From the NCBI GenBank assembly GCA_045617845.1, contig JAZLJL010000057.1, positions 1-19,584 on the forward strand: a stretch of DNA of 19,584 nucleotides, written 5' to 3'. Positions 7,415 to 13,891 of the stretch are shown here, one piece after another. The notes beneath the pieces were generated by a model. That model worked only from the letters and a program-made list of their open reading frames with translations, was not told where the DNA came from and made no database searches. Both the position numbers and the translations under genes were made by a program. Within the stretch, counting starts at the first letter, position 1; every line of letters begins with the position of its first letter. This DNA is from UBA1181 sp045617845. GTDB taxonomy: Bacteria > Bacteroidota > Bacteroidia > Bacteroidales > Paludibacteraceae.

Positions 7415-9775
7415 ATGAATAAATTAATACGTAATATTCTTGCCTTGGTTGGTTTGTCAATGTTTTCCTGTCAGTTGTCTTGGGCGGCGTTGACCAAAGA
7501 TGGTGAAGGCTATTATTTGATAAAGAGTGCGGCTAATTTGGCCGAATATCGGGATAGCGTGAATCAGGGAATTGTCATGGACGGCCGTTTGACTGCCGAT
7601 ATCGACTTGAAATCCGTTTGCGGAGTCTTGAATGGGAAAAAAGTTTCTTGGGTACCTATCAACACCAAGAAGGCTTCGATTAAGTTCGATGGGGCCAACC
7701 ATACCATCTCCAATCTATATATCGACACGGAGAGTGACAACCAGGGTCTTTTCTATTGCGTCGATGAAGTGAAGGATTTGATAGTGAAGGATGCCGTCGT
7801 GAAGGGCGGCAGTAATGTGGGTGGAATCTTGGCGGATGGTTGTGGCACGTCGCAAAAATGCTTGGTCGCCAATTGCCATTTCAAGGGCGCTGTGTTAGGA
7901 AAGGAAAATGTCGGCGGTTTGGTCGGTTATGTGAAGAAGGCGGTTTCCTTTATCGTGAATTGCAGTAATAGCGGTACTGTGGTCGGAGGAAGCAATGTGG
8001 GGGGCCTTTGTGGTTACTGTTACGGTTCTAGATTCTATAATTGCTATAATTTGGGTCATGTGAAGGCTGTTTCCTATATTTCTTCGGATCTCATGCTCGT
8101 GTTCAATGGAATCGCGGGCGGAATTGTGGGCAGTATAGATGGTTATGGTTGCTATAATTGTTTCAACTACAATAAGATAAGTGGTCTGGTCAGTGGTAGT
8201 ATCGTGGGGCAGATTCGTACAGAAAATAATGTGACTCTCAATAATTGCTATAGTTTGGAGGGGATGGCGCTAGACAATGGATGCGAATCGGCGGTGCGTA
8301 TTTTACCTCTTGCGTCGTTTAAGAACGGTACGTTGTTAAGGCAGCTGACTTTGTTCCTAACAAATCGGCCGACGTGCGAATTGCCTTCTTCGTCTGATGT
8401 GTCATACAATTGGTCGATGGGCATTGTGGAATTTACTCCATGGTATCAAATAGAAGATATTGATGATTATCCGAGGTTTGAGAAGGTCGTTTTGCGTCCT
8501 TCCAAGGATTATGTCGTCACTTATCGCGGCGATTATTTCGGCGTGGATTTCTTTTCCGAGTCGATGACTTTGCCTGTTTGTGAAGAGGCTCCGTTCTACT
8601 TCTCTTTCGAGAATTCTTTTGATGGTAAAAAGGTTGTCGGAGACACTGTGGTCATAGTTACAAAAACACTTAAGGAGGATTTCTTGGAGCGAGATAAGGA
8701 TGGTTTCTATTTAATCCATAATGGTAAGGATTTAAGCCTTTTCCGTGACGCTGTGAATGGCGGCGCCAATACGATTAATGGCCGATTGACCGCGAATATC
8801 GACATGCAATCTGAATGTAAGTCTGGTTGGACTCCGATCGGATATGATGGGAAATCGGACGATAAGGCTTTTTCTGGCGTTTTCGATGGTAATAAATTCG
8901 CTATCATCAACTTGAATGTGGGAGATGATTTGGATTTCGCTGGATTGTTCGCTTACGCTAAGAATGCGACAATTGAAAACGTGATATTGATGGACTCTGA
9001 AATTACAGGTAATTATGCCGGAGCCATTTGCGCCTATGCAGAATCTTCTACCATTGTGAATTGTGGTAATGAGGCTAGCGTCAAGAGCGTTTATCCTGAT
9101 GGCGCCGCTGGTTTTTGCGCCGTGGTGGACAAGTGTTTCGTGGCTAATTGCTACAACGTTGGTACGGTGGCGTCCGAAGGGAAGGCCGGAGGTTTGTTTG
9201 GCGTGGAATATGGGGAGTCTATGGTTTGTAACTGCTACACTTCCTGCGAGGTAATTTGTACGGAACATGGCATCAGAAGCCCTTTCTTCTTTGAGGATTT
9301 GGATCCGAATGTCGTCAACTGTTATTATGATAGTGTGATGTTTAACGCTTCGTCTGACGAGGCTCTTCTGGTGAATGATTTGGTAAAAGTCACCACTACT
9401 TCCTATATCAAATCACATTCTTTCGTCTATGACTTGAATATGGTCGTCGATTCATTGAATTCAATTCAGGATACGATTGTCTATTATGAATGGGTACGTG
9501 GCGCTTCGTCTAATTATCCGAGATTCTCAAATGATGAAAACCCTGTGGCTGAGGATGATAACGAGTCGGAAAATGTGACTGATGTTGATCCTATCGTATT
9601 GTATTCCGTTAACGGAACACTTTATATCGAGTCTAATAAGGAGGGTGTTGCCGCTATATTCAATATGAAGGGTCAGGTCGTGCGTATTGTCTCCTATCGA
9701 ATCGGAATCACTGAAGTGTATGGCTTGCCGAATGGTGTGTATGCTGTGGGAGGAAAAAAGGTTCTGCTGAGATAA
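7415..9775 (+). CDS. Large secreted GLUG-type repeat protein with T9SS-like tail
   Basis: A 786-residue exported protein. I choose ATG 7415 because it gives a normal signal peptide (MNKLIRNILALVGLSMF..., cleavage near WAALT, about residue 24); an upstream in-frame TTG at 7394 only adds seven residues. The body is two related halves, one from about residue 30 and one from about residue 427. Each begins [E/K]DG[Y/F]YLI...L...RD.VN and continues GRLTA[D/N]ID and FDG...I.NL. Short Gly-rich GLUG-like motifs follow (NVGGLVGY, NVGGLCGY, IAGGIVGS, AGLFAYA, AGGLFGV), each with an N-C-[Y/G/S] step. This is the pattern of a right-handed beta-helix or adhesin-like solenoid. Residues about 725-786 form a T9SS-like sorting tail (VLYSVNGTLYIES, FNMKGQVVRI, LPNGVYAVGG, KKVLLR). 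Predicted surface-attached or released; ligand unknown. Own terminator follows. Confidence 0.85.
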   Translation: MNKLIRNILALVGLSMFSCQLSWAALTKDGEGYYLIKSAANLAEYRDSVNQGIVMDGRLTADIDLKSVCGVLNGKKVSWVPINTKKASIKFDGANHTISNLYIDTESDNQGLFYCVDEVKDLIVKDAVVKGGSNVGGILADGCGTSQKCLVANCHFKGAVLGKENVGGLVGYVKKAVSFIVNCSNSGTVVGGSNVGGLCGYCYGSRFYNCYNLGHVKAVSYISSDLMLVFNGIAGGIVGSIDGYGCYNCFNYNKISGLVSGSIVGQIRTENNVTLNNCYSLEGMALDNGCESAVRILPLASFKNGTLLRQLTLFLTNRPTCELPSSSDVSYNWSMGIVEFTPWYQIEDIDDYPRFEKVVLRPSKDYVVTYRGDYFGVDFFSESMTLPVCEEAPFYFSFENSFDGKKVVGDTVVIVTKTLKEDFLERDKDGFYLIHNGKDLSLFRDAVNGGANTINGRLTANIDMQSECKSGWTPIGYDGKSDDKAFSGVFDGNKFAIINLNVGDDLDFAGLFAYAKNATIENVILMDSEITGNYAGAICAYAESSTIVNCGNEASVKSVYPDGAAGFCAVVDKCFVANCYNVGTVASEGKAGGLFGVEYGESMVCNCYTSCEVICTEHGIRSPFFFEDLDPNVVNCYYDSVMFNASSDEALLVNDLVKVTTTSYIKSHSFVYDLNMVVDSLNSIQDTIVYYEWVRGASSNYPRFSNDENPVAEDDNESENVTDVDPIVLYSVNGTLYIESNKEGVAAIFNMKGQVVRIVSYRIGITEVYGLPNGVYAVGGKKVLLR

Positions 9776-9797
9776 CCTTATTGGTGAAATACAAGTG

Positions 9798-9845
9798 AAA
9801 ACGTTGGCTTCTGACTCTTTGAGAGTTGGAAACCAACGTTTTTTT
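9798..9845 (+). terminator. Rho-independent terminator of the GLUG protein gene
   Basis: AAAACGTTGG (9798-9807) pairs with CCAACGTTTT (9833-9842), with an inner ACTCT/AGAGT helix (9814-9818 / 9822-9826), followed by a T run to 9845. It begins 23 bp after the stop codon. Confidence 0.85.
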
Positions 9846-9865
9846 CATGTGAAAGACCTTCTAAA

Positions 9866-9960
9866 ATTATTGGTGTCCGCTAAACGTGAAGAGGCTCTTT
9901 CCTTTCAGAACACCGTAGCGGTTCCATATCGGTAGAATAAAAGTTTAGCGGACAGCAATA
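9866..9960. mobile_element. MITE-like element (95 bp) with terminal inverted repeats and 7-bp flanking duplication
   Basis: The arms at 9868-9885 and 9943-9960 are complementary at 17 of 18 positions, including a perfect 12-bp core TGTCCGCTAAAC / GTTTAGCGGACA. They enclose 57 bp with no coding potential. TTCTAAA occurs directly on both sides (9859-9865 and 9961-9967), flush with the element as drawn, as a target-site duplication would be. The TGTCCGCTAAAC-type end looks like an insertion-sequence terminus, but I cannot name the parent element. The alternative is a plain long hairpin in an RNA. Confidence 0.6.
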
Positions 9961-9962
9961 TT

Positions 9963-9978
9963 CTAAATAGTGATTTAG
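9963..9978. other. Short perfect hairpin next to the MITE-like element
   Basis: CTAAAT (9963-9968), a 4-nt loop, then ATTTAG (9973-9978). It overlaps the right flanking TTCTAAA copy. Confidence 0.4.
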
Positions 9979-9980
9979 GA

Positions 9981-10115
9981 AAAGAAAAAGAGGATGCGTC
10001 TCCCAATGTGGTATGAACATCCTCTTTTCGCCTTCGACTAAAAGCAAACCGTCTAGGGCGGCGTCTGACGACAGCCAGACAATTTTTAGTTTGGGGGACA
10101 TTTACGTCCCAATCA
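9981..10115 (-). ncRNA. Candidate small RNA of about 135 nt, family not recognised
   Basis: On the minus strand a promoter, a folded body and a terminator lie in the right order. The predicted 5' end is near 10115. Then come hairpin GGGAC/GTCCC (10110-10106 / 10099-10095) and a closing helix ACTAAAA/TTTTAGT (10090-10084 / 10043-10037). The closing helix encloses GTCTG/CAGAC (10080-10076 / 10067-10063) and a weak CCG/CGG hairpin (10061-10059 / 10051-10049). The terminator stem 10028-9986 follows. An open frame of 73 codons from ATG 10101 crosses this region, but it runs through the terminator and the MITE-like element, so a protein is unlikely. It matches none of tmRNA, RNase P, SRP RNA or 6S RNA as far as I can see. 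Confidence 0.45.
9982..10028 (-). terminator. Terminator of the candidate small RNA
   Basis: An 11-bp perfect stem AAAAGAGGATG (9986-9996) / CATCCTCTTTT (10018-10028), with a 21-nt loop. Read leftward, the stem ends in TTTTTCTTTT, so the intended direction is the minus strand. Confidence 0.72.
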
Positions 10116-10119
10116 TAGG

Positions 10120-10152
10120 TAAAGGTAAAAAAATATATTATTTTGATGCAAA
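10120..10152 (-). promoter_or_regulatory. Promoter of the candidate small RNA
   Basis: On the minus strand TTTG (10152-10149), 21 bp, then TACCTTTA (10127-10120). This is a perfect -33 element, an allowed spacer, and a -7 box with one mismatch to TAnnTTTG. Predicted start is near 10115. Confidence 0.5.
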
Positions 10153-10176
10153 GTAAACCAAATTGTATTAAATTCG
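10142..10176 (+). promoter_or_regulatory. Possible promoter of the reductase pair
   Basis: TTTG (10142-10145), 23 bp, then TAAATTCG (10169-10176), one mismatch to TAnnTTTG and a slightly long spacer. GCAAAGTAA lies in the spacer, as GCAAAGTTA does upstream of the helicase gene at 13836-13844. The site overlaps the minus-strand -33 box of the small RNA, so the two promoters may compete. Confidence 0.33.
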
Positions 10177-10200
10177 CAACGTCTCAATAAAGATTTTGGT

Positions 10201-10974
10201 ATGACTTTGTTTTCGACGCCTATTTTTAATGGATTCCTTGTGGTGATGTCTATCATCGCAGTGGTGGTCTTTGTATCACTCTATTTCGTGAATGCGGGAT
10301 ATGGGATCATGTTCGACAAGAAATGGGGCGTTTCCGTCAACAATAAACTCGGATGGGTATTGATGGAAGCTCCTGTGTTTTTTGTCATGGTAGCGTGTTG
10401 GTGGTTCTCGGAACGCACATTTGAAGTCGTGCCGCTCATCTTTTTCCTTTTGTTCGAACTTCACTATTTCCAACGTTCCTTCATCTTCCCATTTTTGATG
10501 AGCGGGAAGAGCCGTATGCCATTGTCCATCATGCTTATGGGGGTGTTGTTCAATACTTTGAATGGTTTGATGCAAGGTGGTTGGATTTTTTATGTTTCCC
10601 CGCAAGGTTTATATACTTCCGATTGGCTGACGACGCCTCAATTCATTGTTGGTGTGCTCCTTTTTGGTGCTGGAATGGCTATAAATCTTCATTCTGATCA
10701 TATCGTCCGTCATTTACGTAAACTAGGCGATAACCGCCACTATTTACCCAAAGGCGGAATGTTCAATTATGTAACCTCCGCGAACTATTTCGGCGAATTG
10801 ACGGAATGGATAGGTTTCGCGGTATTGACATGGTCGTGGGCTGGCGCTGTGTTCGCTTTATGGACGTTCGCCAATTTGACGCCCCGCGCAAATACGATTT
10901 ATGAAAAGTACAAAACCATGTTTCCGGAAATGGAATCTCTTCATTTAAAGAGGATTATTCCATTTGTATATTAG
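10201..10974 (+). CDS. Steroid 5-alpha-reductase family membrane protein (3-oxo-5-alpha-steroid 4-dehydrogenase-like)
   Basis: A 257-residue polytopic inner-membrane protein, the size of human SRD5A enzymes, with about six or seven hydrophobic segments. Family members reduce a C=C bond next to a ketone (steroid delta-4) using NADPH. Family signatures seen: ELHYFQRSFIFPF (86-98), the AINLHSDHIVRHLRKLGD run (160-177, containing Asn 162 and Asp 166), YLPKGGMFNYV (181-191), and the active-site segment ANYFGELTEWIGFA (194-207, with Asn 195, Glu 199, Trp 203). The C-terminus HLKRIIPFVY (248-257) carries the conserved His/Arg end. No key residue appears lost. The flavin oxidoreductase follows after 39 bp on the same strand, so the two are probably co-transcribed. 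Substrate is not shown by sequence: steroid or bile-acid 3-oxo intermediates are the known case, and other enone lipids are possible. Confidence 0.88.
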   Translation: MTLFSTPIFNGFLVVMSIIAVVVFVSLYFVNAGYGIMFDKKWGVSVNNKLGWVLMEAPVFFVMVACWWFSERTFEVVPLIFFLLFELHYFQRSFIFPFLMSGKSRMPLSIMLMGVLFNTLNGLMQGGWIFYVSPQGLYTSDWLTTPQFIVGVLLFGAGMAINLHSDHIVRHLRKLGDNRHYLPKGGMFNYVTSANYFGELTEWIGFAVLTWSWAGAVFALWTFANLTPRANTIYEKYKTMFPEMESLHLKRIIPFVY

Positions 10975-11013
10975 TCTTTAGGAAAAAAACACTAGGATAA
11001 AAACGCTTTTGGT

Positions 11014-12252
11014 ATGGCTTCATCATTGTTTACGCCCGCAAAAATAGGGCCATTAGAACTAAGGAATAGAACAATTCGTTCCGCGGCCTTTGAAGGTATG
11101 TGTCCAGGAAATGCACCTTCGCAAATGTTGTACGATTACCATGTCTCTGTTGCCGCTGGTGGTGTGGGTATGACTACCCTAGCCTATTCCGCTGTGGAAC
11201 AGAGCGGACTCTCTTTCCCGCATCAGTTGTGGCTAAAGAAGGAGAATGTGCCTCTTTTAAGGAAAATTACGGATGCGATTCATAAGGAGGGCGCTGCGGC
11301 TAGCATTCAGATCGGACATTGCGGAAACATGTCCCATCGGAAAATCTGTGGTTGTACGCCTATTTCCGCTTCTACCGGATTCAACCTTTATTCTCCTACT
11401 TTTGTGCGTGGAATGCGCAAGGATGAGATAGCTCAGAGCGCTAAAGCGTTTGGCCTGGGTGTCGATTTAGCGCGTGAGGCGGGTTTTGACGCTATCGAGC
11501 TGCATGCAGGCCATGGTTACTTGATTAGCCAATTCCTTTCCCCTTCCACCAACCATAGAAAAGACGAGTTCGGAGGATCGTTGGAAAATCGTATGCGTTT
11601 TATGAAGATGTCCATGGATGAAGTGATGAATGCCGCTAAGGATGATATGGCTGTCTTGGTGAAGATGAACATGCGTGATGGTTGCCGCCATGGAATGGAA
11701 ATAGATGAGAGCATTGAGGTTGCCAAAACTTTGGAGCAATGTGGCGCCCATTGTTTGGTGCTCAGCAGCGGATTTGTCAGTAGCGCACCTATGCATGTGA
11801 TGCGCGGCGCAATGCCGTTCCGTACGATGACTTACTATATGAAACAGAAATTGTTGCCTTGGTTGGTGAAGATGGGCGGGCCGATGATGGTCCCTCCCGT
11901 TAAGTATGAGGAAGCCTATTTCTTGGAAGATGCGTTGAAGTTCCGCCAGGCCCTGAAGATGCCTTTATGCTATATCGGAGGCTTGGTTTCCAGAAGTAAG
12001 ATCGACGAGGTGCTGAACGACGGGTTCGATTTCGTTGCCATGGCTAGGGCTCTGCTCAATAATCCTCATTTCGTCAATGATATGCGTGAGGATGAGAACG
12101 CTCGTTGTTCTTGCGACCACTCCAATTATTGCATCGGTCGTATGTATTCCCGTGAAATGGCGTGCCATAAATGCCTTCTCCGTGAGGGGAAGGAAACGAT
12201 TCCGCAATCTCTCTTGGATGAATTGGAAAATAACAAGAAAAAAGGCTATTAG
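11014..12252 (+). CDS. NADH:flavin oxidoreductase, Old Yellow Enzyme family (5-beta-reductase-like)
   Basis: A 412-residue FMN TIM-barrel ene-reductase. The N-terminus has LFTPAKIGPLELRNRTIRSA (5-24), the standard start of the family. ELHAGHGYLISQFLSP (162-177) and KDEFGGSLENRMRF (183-196) form the substrate and FMN pocket, and YIGGLVSRSK...FDFVAMARALLNNP (320-351) binds the FMN phosphate. After the barrel comes a Cys set: C365-x-C367-x5-C373-x10-C384-x2-C387. This recalls the [4Fe-4S] motif of 2,4-dienoyl-CoA reductase/BaiCD-type enzymes, but the spacing differs and the C-terminal flavodoxin and FAD domains of those enzymes are absent (protein ends at 412). Reaction: NAD(P)H-dependent reduction of an activated C=C bond. 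Next to the SRD5A-type gene it could be the 5-beta-reductase partner; that is inference. Confidence 0.9.
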   Translation: MASSLFTPAKIGPLELRNRTIRSAAFEGMCPGNAPSQMLYDYHVSVAAGGVGMTTLAYSAVEQSGLSFPHQLWLKKENVPLLRKITDAIHKEGAAASIQIGHCGNMSHRKICGCTPISASTGFNLYSPTFVRGMRKDEIAQSAKAFGLGVDLAREAGFDAIELHAGHGYLISQFLSPSTNHRKDEFGGSLENRMRFMKMSMDEVMNAAKDDMAVLVKMNMRDGCRHGMEIDESIEVAKTLEQCGAHCLVLSSGFVSSAPMHVMRGAMPFRTMTYYMKQKLLPWLVKMGGPMMVPPVKYEEAYFLEDALKFRQALKMPLCYIGGLVSRSKIDEVLNDGFDFVAMARALLNNPHFVNDMREDENARCSCDHSNYCIGRMYSREMACHKCLLREGKETIPQSLLDELENNKKKGY

Positions 12253-12266
12253 TCAATAATATTTGC

Positions 12267-12274
12267 TATTTTTG
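12267..12274 (+). promoter_or_regulatory. -7 box upstream of the patatin gene
   Basis: TATTTTTG is a perfect TAnnTTTG match, 69 bp before ATG 12344, with no good -33 element. It implies a separate promoter for the lipase gene. Confidence 0.35.
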
Positions 12275-12287
12275 TCTATGTTTTGTG

Positions 12288-12312
12288 GGAAGATATGGCT
12301 AACGTATCTTCC
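12288..12312 (+). other. Leader hairpin before the patatin gene
   Basis: GGAAGATA (12288-12295) pairs perfectly with TATCTTCC (12305-12312) around a 9-nt loop. No T run follows, so it is either a weak terminator for the reductase operon or a structured 5' leader. Confidence 0.45.
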
Positions 12313-12343
12313 TTGTGATGGTTTATTTTCATAGATTAAGAAT

Positions 12344-13156
12344 ATGTTTGAAGGCTTAAAAATTGGTTTGGCTTTGAGTGGCGGTGGTGCCAAAGGTATC
12401 GCCCATCTAGGTGTCTTGAAGGTTCTCGAGGAACGTGGTATTCAGGTGGATTATATTTCCGGTGTGAGTGCTGGCGCCATCATGGGCGCTTTATATGCTG
12501 ATGGTAATACTCCTGAGGATATTTGCCAATTCATCCAAAAGAGCGATTTATACCATATGGTCTCTTTTACGTTGCCAAGACATGGCGGACTTACTAGGAT
12601 GGATGATTTCCGTAGGTTCATCGATGATAAAATAAAGGCCGAGACTTTTCAGGATTTACGTATCCCGTTGGTTATCAATGCGACGGAACTGAATGAGGGG
12701 AAGAATGTTTATTTCGAAGAGGGACCGCTGATAGACTGCGTCATAGCTTCCGCTTCCGTTCCGATTTTCTTCAAACCGATGAAAATTTGCGATAAACTAT
12801 ATGTGGATGGTGGCCTTTTCTGCAATTTGCCGGCTTCGATTCTTCGTAAGAAAGGCTGTGACGTCATTATCGGTGTCCATGTCAACCCTATCACTTGTGA
12901 GGATTCGTTTGAGGGCATCCGCGACGTCTCTGAGCGCGTTTTCCACCTTGCGGTGAATGGTAATACCATCGATCAGAAAAAAGATTGTGATATCTTGATT
13001 GAGACGTTCCGTGCCAGGGAATATGGTATGTTCGACGCTTCTAAGGCGGATGAGATTTATAAGATCGGCTATGAGGACGCTTCTATCGCTATCAATTCCG
13101 TGGATTGGGACGAGATGAAGACTCGTGTCCGTATAGCTTCCAAATTTAAGAAATGA
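12344..13156 (+). CDS. Patatin-like phospholipase / acyl hydrolase
   Basis: A 270-residue serine hydrolase that would release fatty acids from lipids by a Ser-Asp dyad. Visible: the oxyanion-hole glycine loop LSGGGAKG (11-18), the nucleophile elbow GVSAG with Ser 42, the ASASVP strand (135-140), and the catalytic Asp 155 in YVDGG. The protein has no signal peptide, membrane segment or beta-barrel domain, so it is a cytoplasmic single-domain member of the RssA/YchK type and not the T5d secreted type. It lies 91 bp after the flavin oxidoreductase with its own -7 box, so it may be independent of the reductase pair. Physiological substrate unknown. Confidence 0.92.
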   Translation: MFEGLKIGLALSGGGAKGIAHLGVLKVLEERGIQVDYISGVSAGAIMGALYADGNTPEDICQFIQKSDLYHMVSFTLPRHGGLTRMDDFRRFIDDKIKAETFQDLRIPLVINATELNEGKNVYFEEGPLIDCVIASASVPIFFKPMKICDKLYVDGGLFCNLPASILRKKGCDVIIGVHVNPITCEDSFEGIRDVSERVFHLAVNGNTIDQKKDCDILIETFRAREYGMFDASKADEIYKIGYEDASIAINSVDWDEMKTRVRIASKFKK

Positions 13157-13179
13157 GACTTCGTTAATGAAGCCTCATT
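13152..13179 (+). other. Stop-codon-overlapping hairpin of the patatin gene
   Basis: AATGAG-x-CTTC (13152-13162) pairs with GAAG-x-CTCATT (13169-13179), with one A/C mismatch. The TGA stop (13154-13156) is in the left arm. Confidence 0.5.
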
Positions 13180-13199
13180 CGTTTGGATTATTGTATGTT

Positions 13200-13234
13200 A
13201 GGCGTCCTTTCAGGAGGGGACGCCTTCCTTTTTC
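13200..13234. terminator. Bidirectional terminator between patatin and maf
   Basis: AGGCGTCC (13200-13207) pairs with GGACGCCT (13218-13225), then a T-rich tract to 13233. It lies between the converging patatin and maf genes, one base from the maf stop. Confidence 0.78.
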
Positions 13235-13807
13235 CTAGAATTTTAGAAGTTCTGTATAAAGCCTTTGTACGGGAAGTCCCATGATGTTGAAATAACTGCC
13301 TTCTATCCTTTCCACACCGATATAGCCGATCCATTCCTGTACGCCGTATGATCCGGCTTTGTCAAATGGTTTATAGTGTGAAACATAATATTCAATCTCT
13401 TGGTCGGTTAGTCGTGCGAACGTTACGTCGGAACGTGTGCAGAAGGATATCTCCTTTCCCGCTGTCTTCACGCAGACGCCTGTATAGACTTGGTGGATGT
13501 CTCCCGAAAGCTTCTTTAGCATTTGAACGGCGCCTTCGTGGTCACGTGGTTTGCCCATCACTTCGTCGCCATGCCATACGATGGTGTCGGCTGTGATGAT
13601 TAATTCGTTGCCTTGGATAAATGAACTATAGGCGCCCATCTTCTGCTTCGCCAGGAACAAGGGAATCTCCCCCTCTCTCAGATGACTTGGAAAATGTTCC
13701 TCTAATCCTTTGATGGTCTTCACTTCGAACTCGATTTCTAATCCGGCCAACAACTCTCTCCTTCGTGGCGAATTGGAGGCTAAAATCACGTGGTATTGCT
13801 CTAACAT
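13235..13807 (-). CDS. maf: Maf-family nucleoside triphosphate pyrophosphatase
   Basis: A 190-residue cytoplasmic enzyme that hydrolyses nucleoside triphosphates (dTTP/UTP in the YhdE-type branch) to the monophosphate and pyrophosphate. The signature LASNSPRRRELL (9-20), the catalytic ITADTIV with Asp 74 (71-77), the KPRD loop (87-90), HQVYTGVC (105-112), KAGSYGVQ (150-157) and NIMGLPVQRL (174-183) are all present. Length is typical. SPRRRELL and the Gln in YGVQ fit the dTTPase/UTPase type better than the m7GTPase (YceF) type. The gene is transcribed divergently from the helicase gene; their starts are 84 bp apart. Confidence 0.95.
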   Translation of the reverse strand: MLEQYHVILASNSPRRRELLAGLEIEFEVKTIKGLEEHFPSHLREGEIPLFLAKQKMGAYSSFIQGNELIITADTIVWHGDEVMGKPRDHEGAVQMLKKLSGDIHQVYTGVCVKTAGKEISFCTRSDVTFARLTDQEIEYYVSHYKPFDKAGSYGVQEWIGYIGVERIEGSYFNIMGLPVQRLYTELLKF

Positions 13808-13857
13808 ATTCCTTTCATGTTACTTGTTGTCATGCGCAAAGTTACGAGAAAAAAACG

Positions 13858-13865
13858 TATCTTCG
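13858..13865 (+). promoter_or_regulatory. -7 box of the helicase promoter
   Basis: TATCTTCG is one mismatch from TAnnTTTG, preceded by GCAAAGTTA (13836-13844). Predicted start near 13870 would put ATG 13817 upstream of the transcript. That favours ATG 13892 as the true helicase start. Confidence 0.42.
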
Positions 13866-13891
13866 CATCTGTTTTACGAGTGGATGTTATT

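Noticed and set aside
9880..10101. Minus-strand open frame of 73 codons, possible small protein
   Set aside because: It starts inside an RNA hairpin, reads through a strong terminator stem and ends within the MITE-like element. It has no recognisable motif. A small RNA explains the region better.
13817..13891. Upstream start (ATG 13817) for the helicase
   Set aside because: It adds 25 basic residues not found in PcrA/UvrD, and the predicted transcript begins downstream of it.
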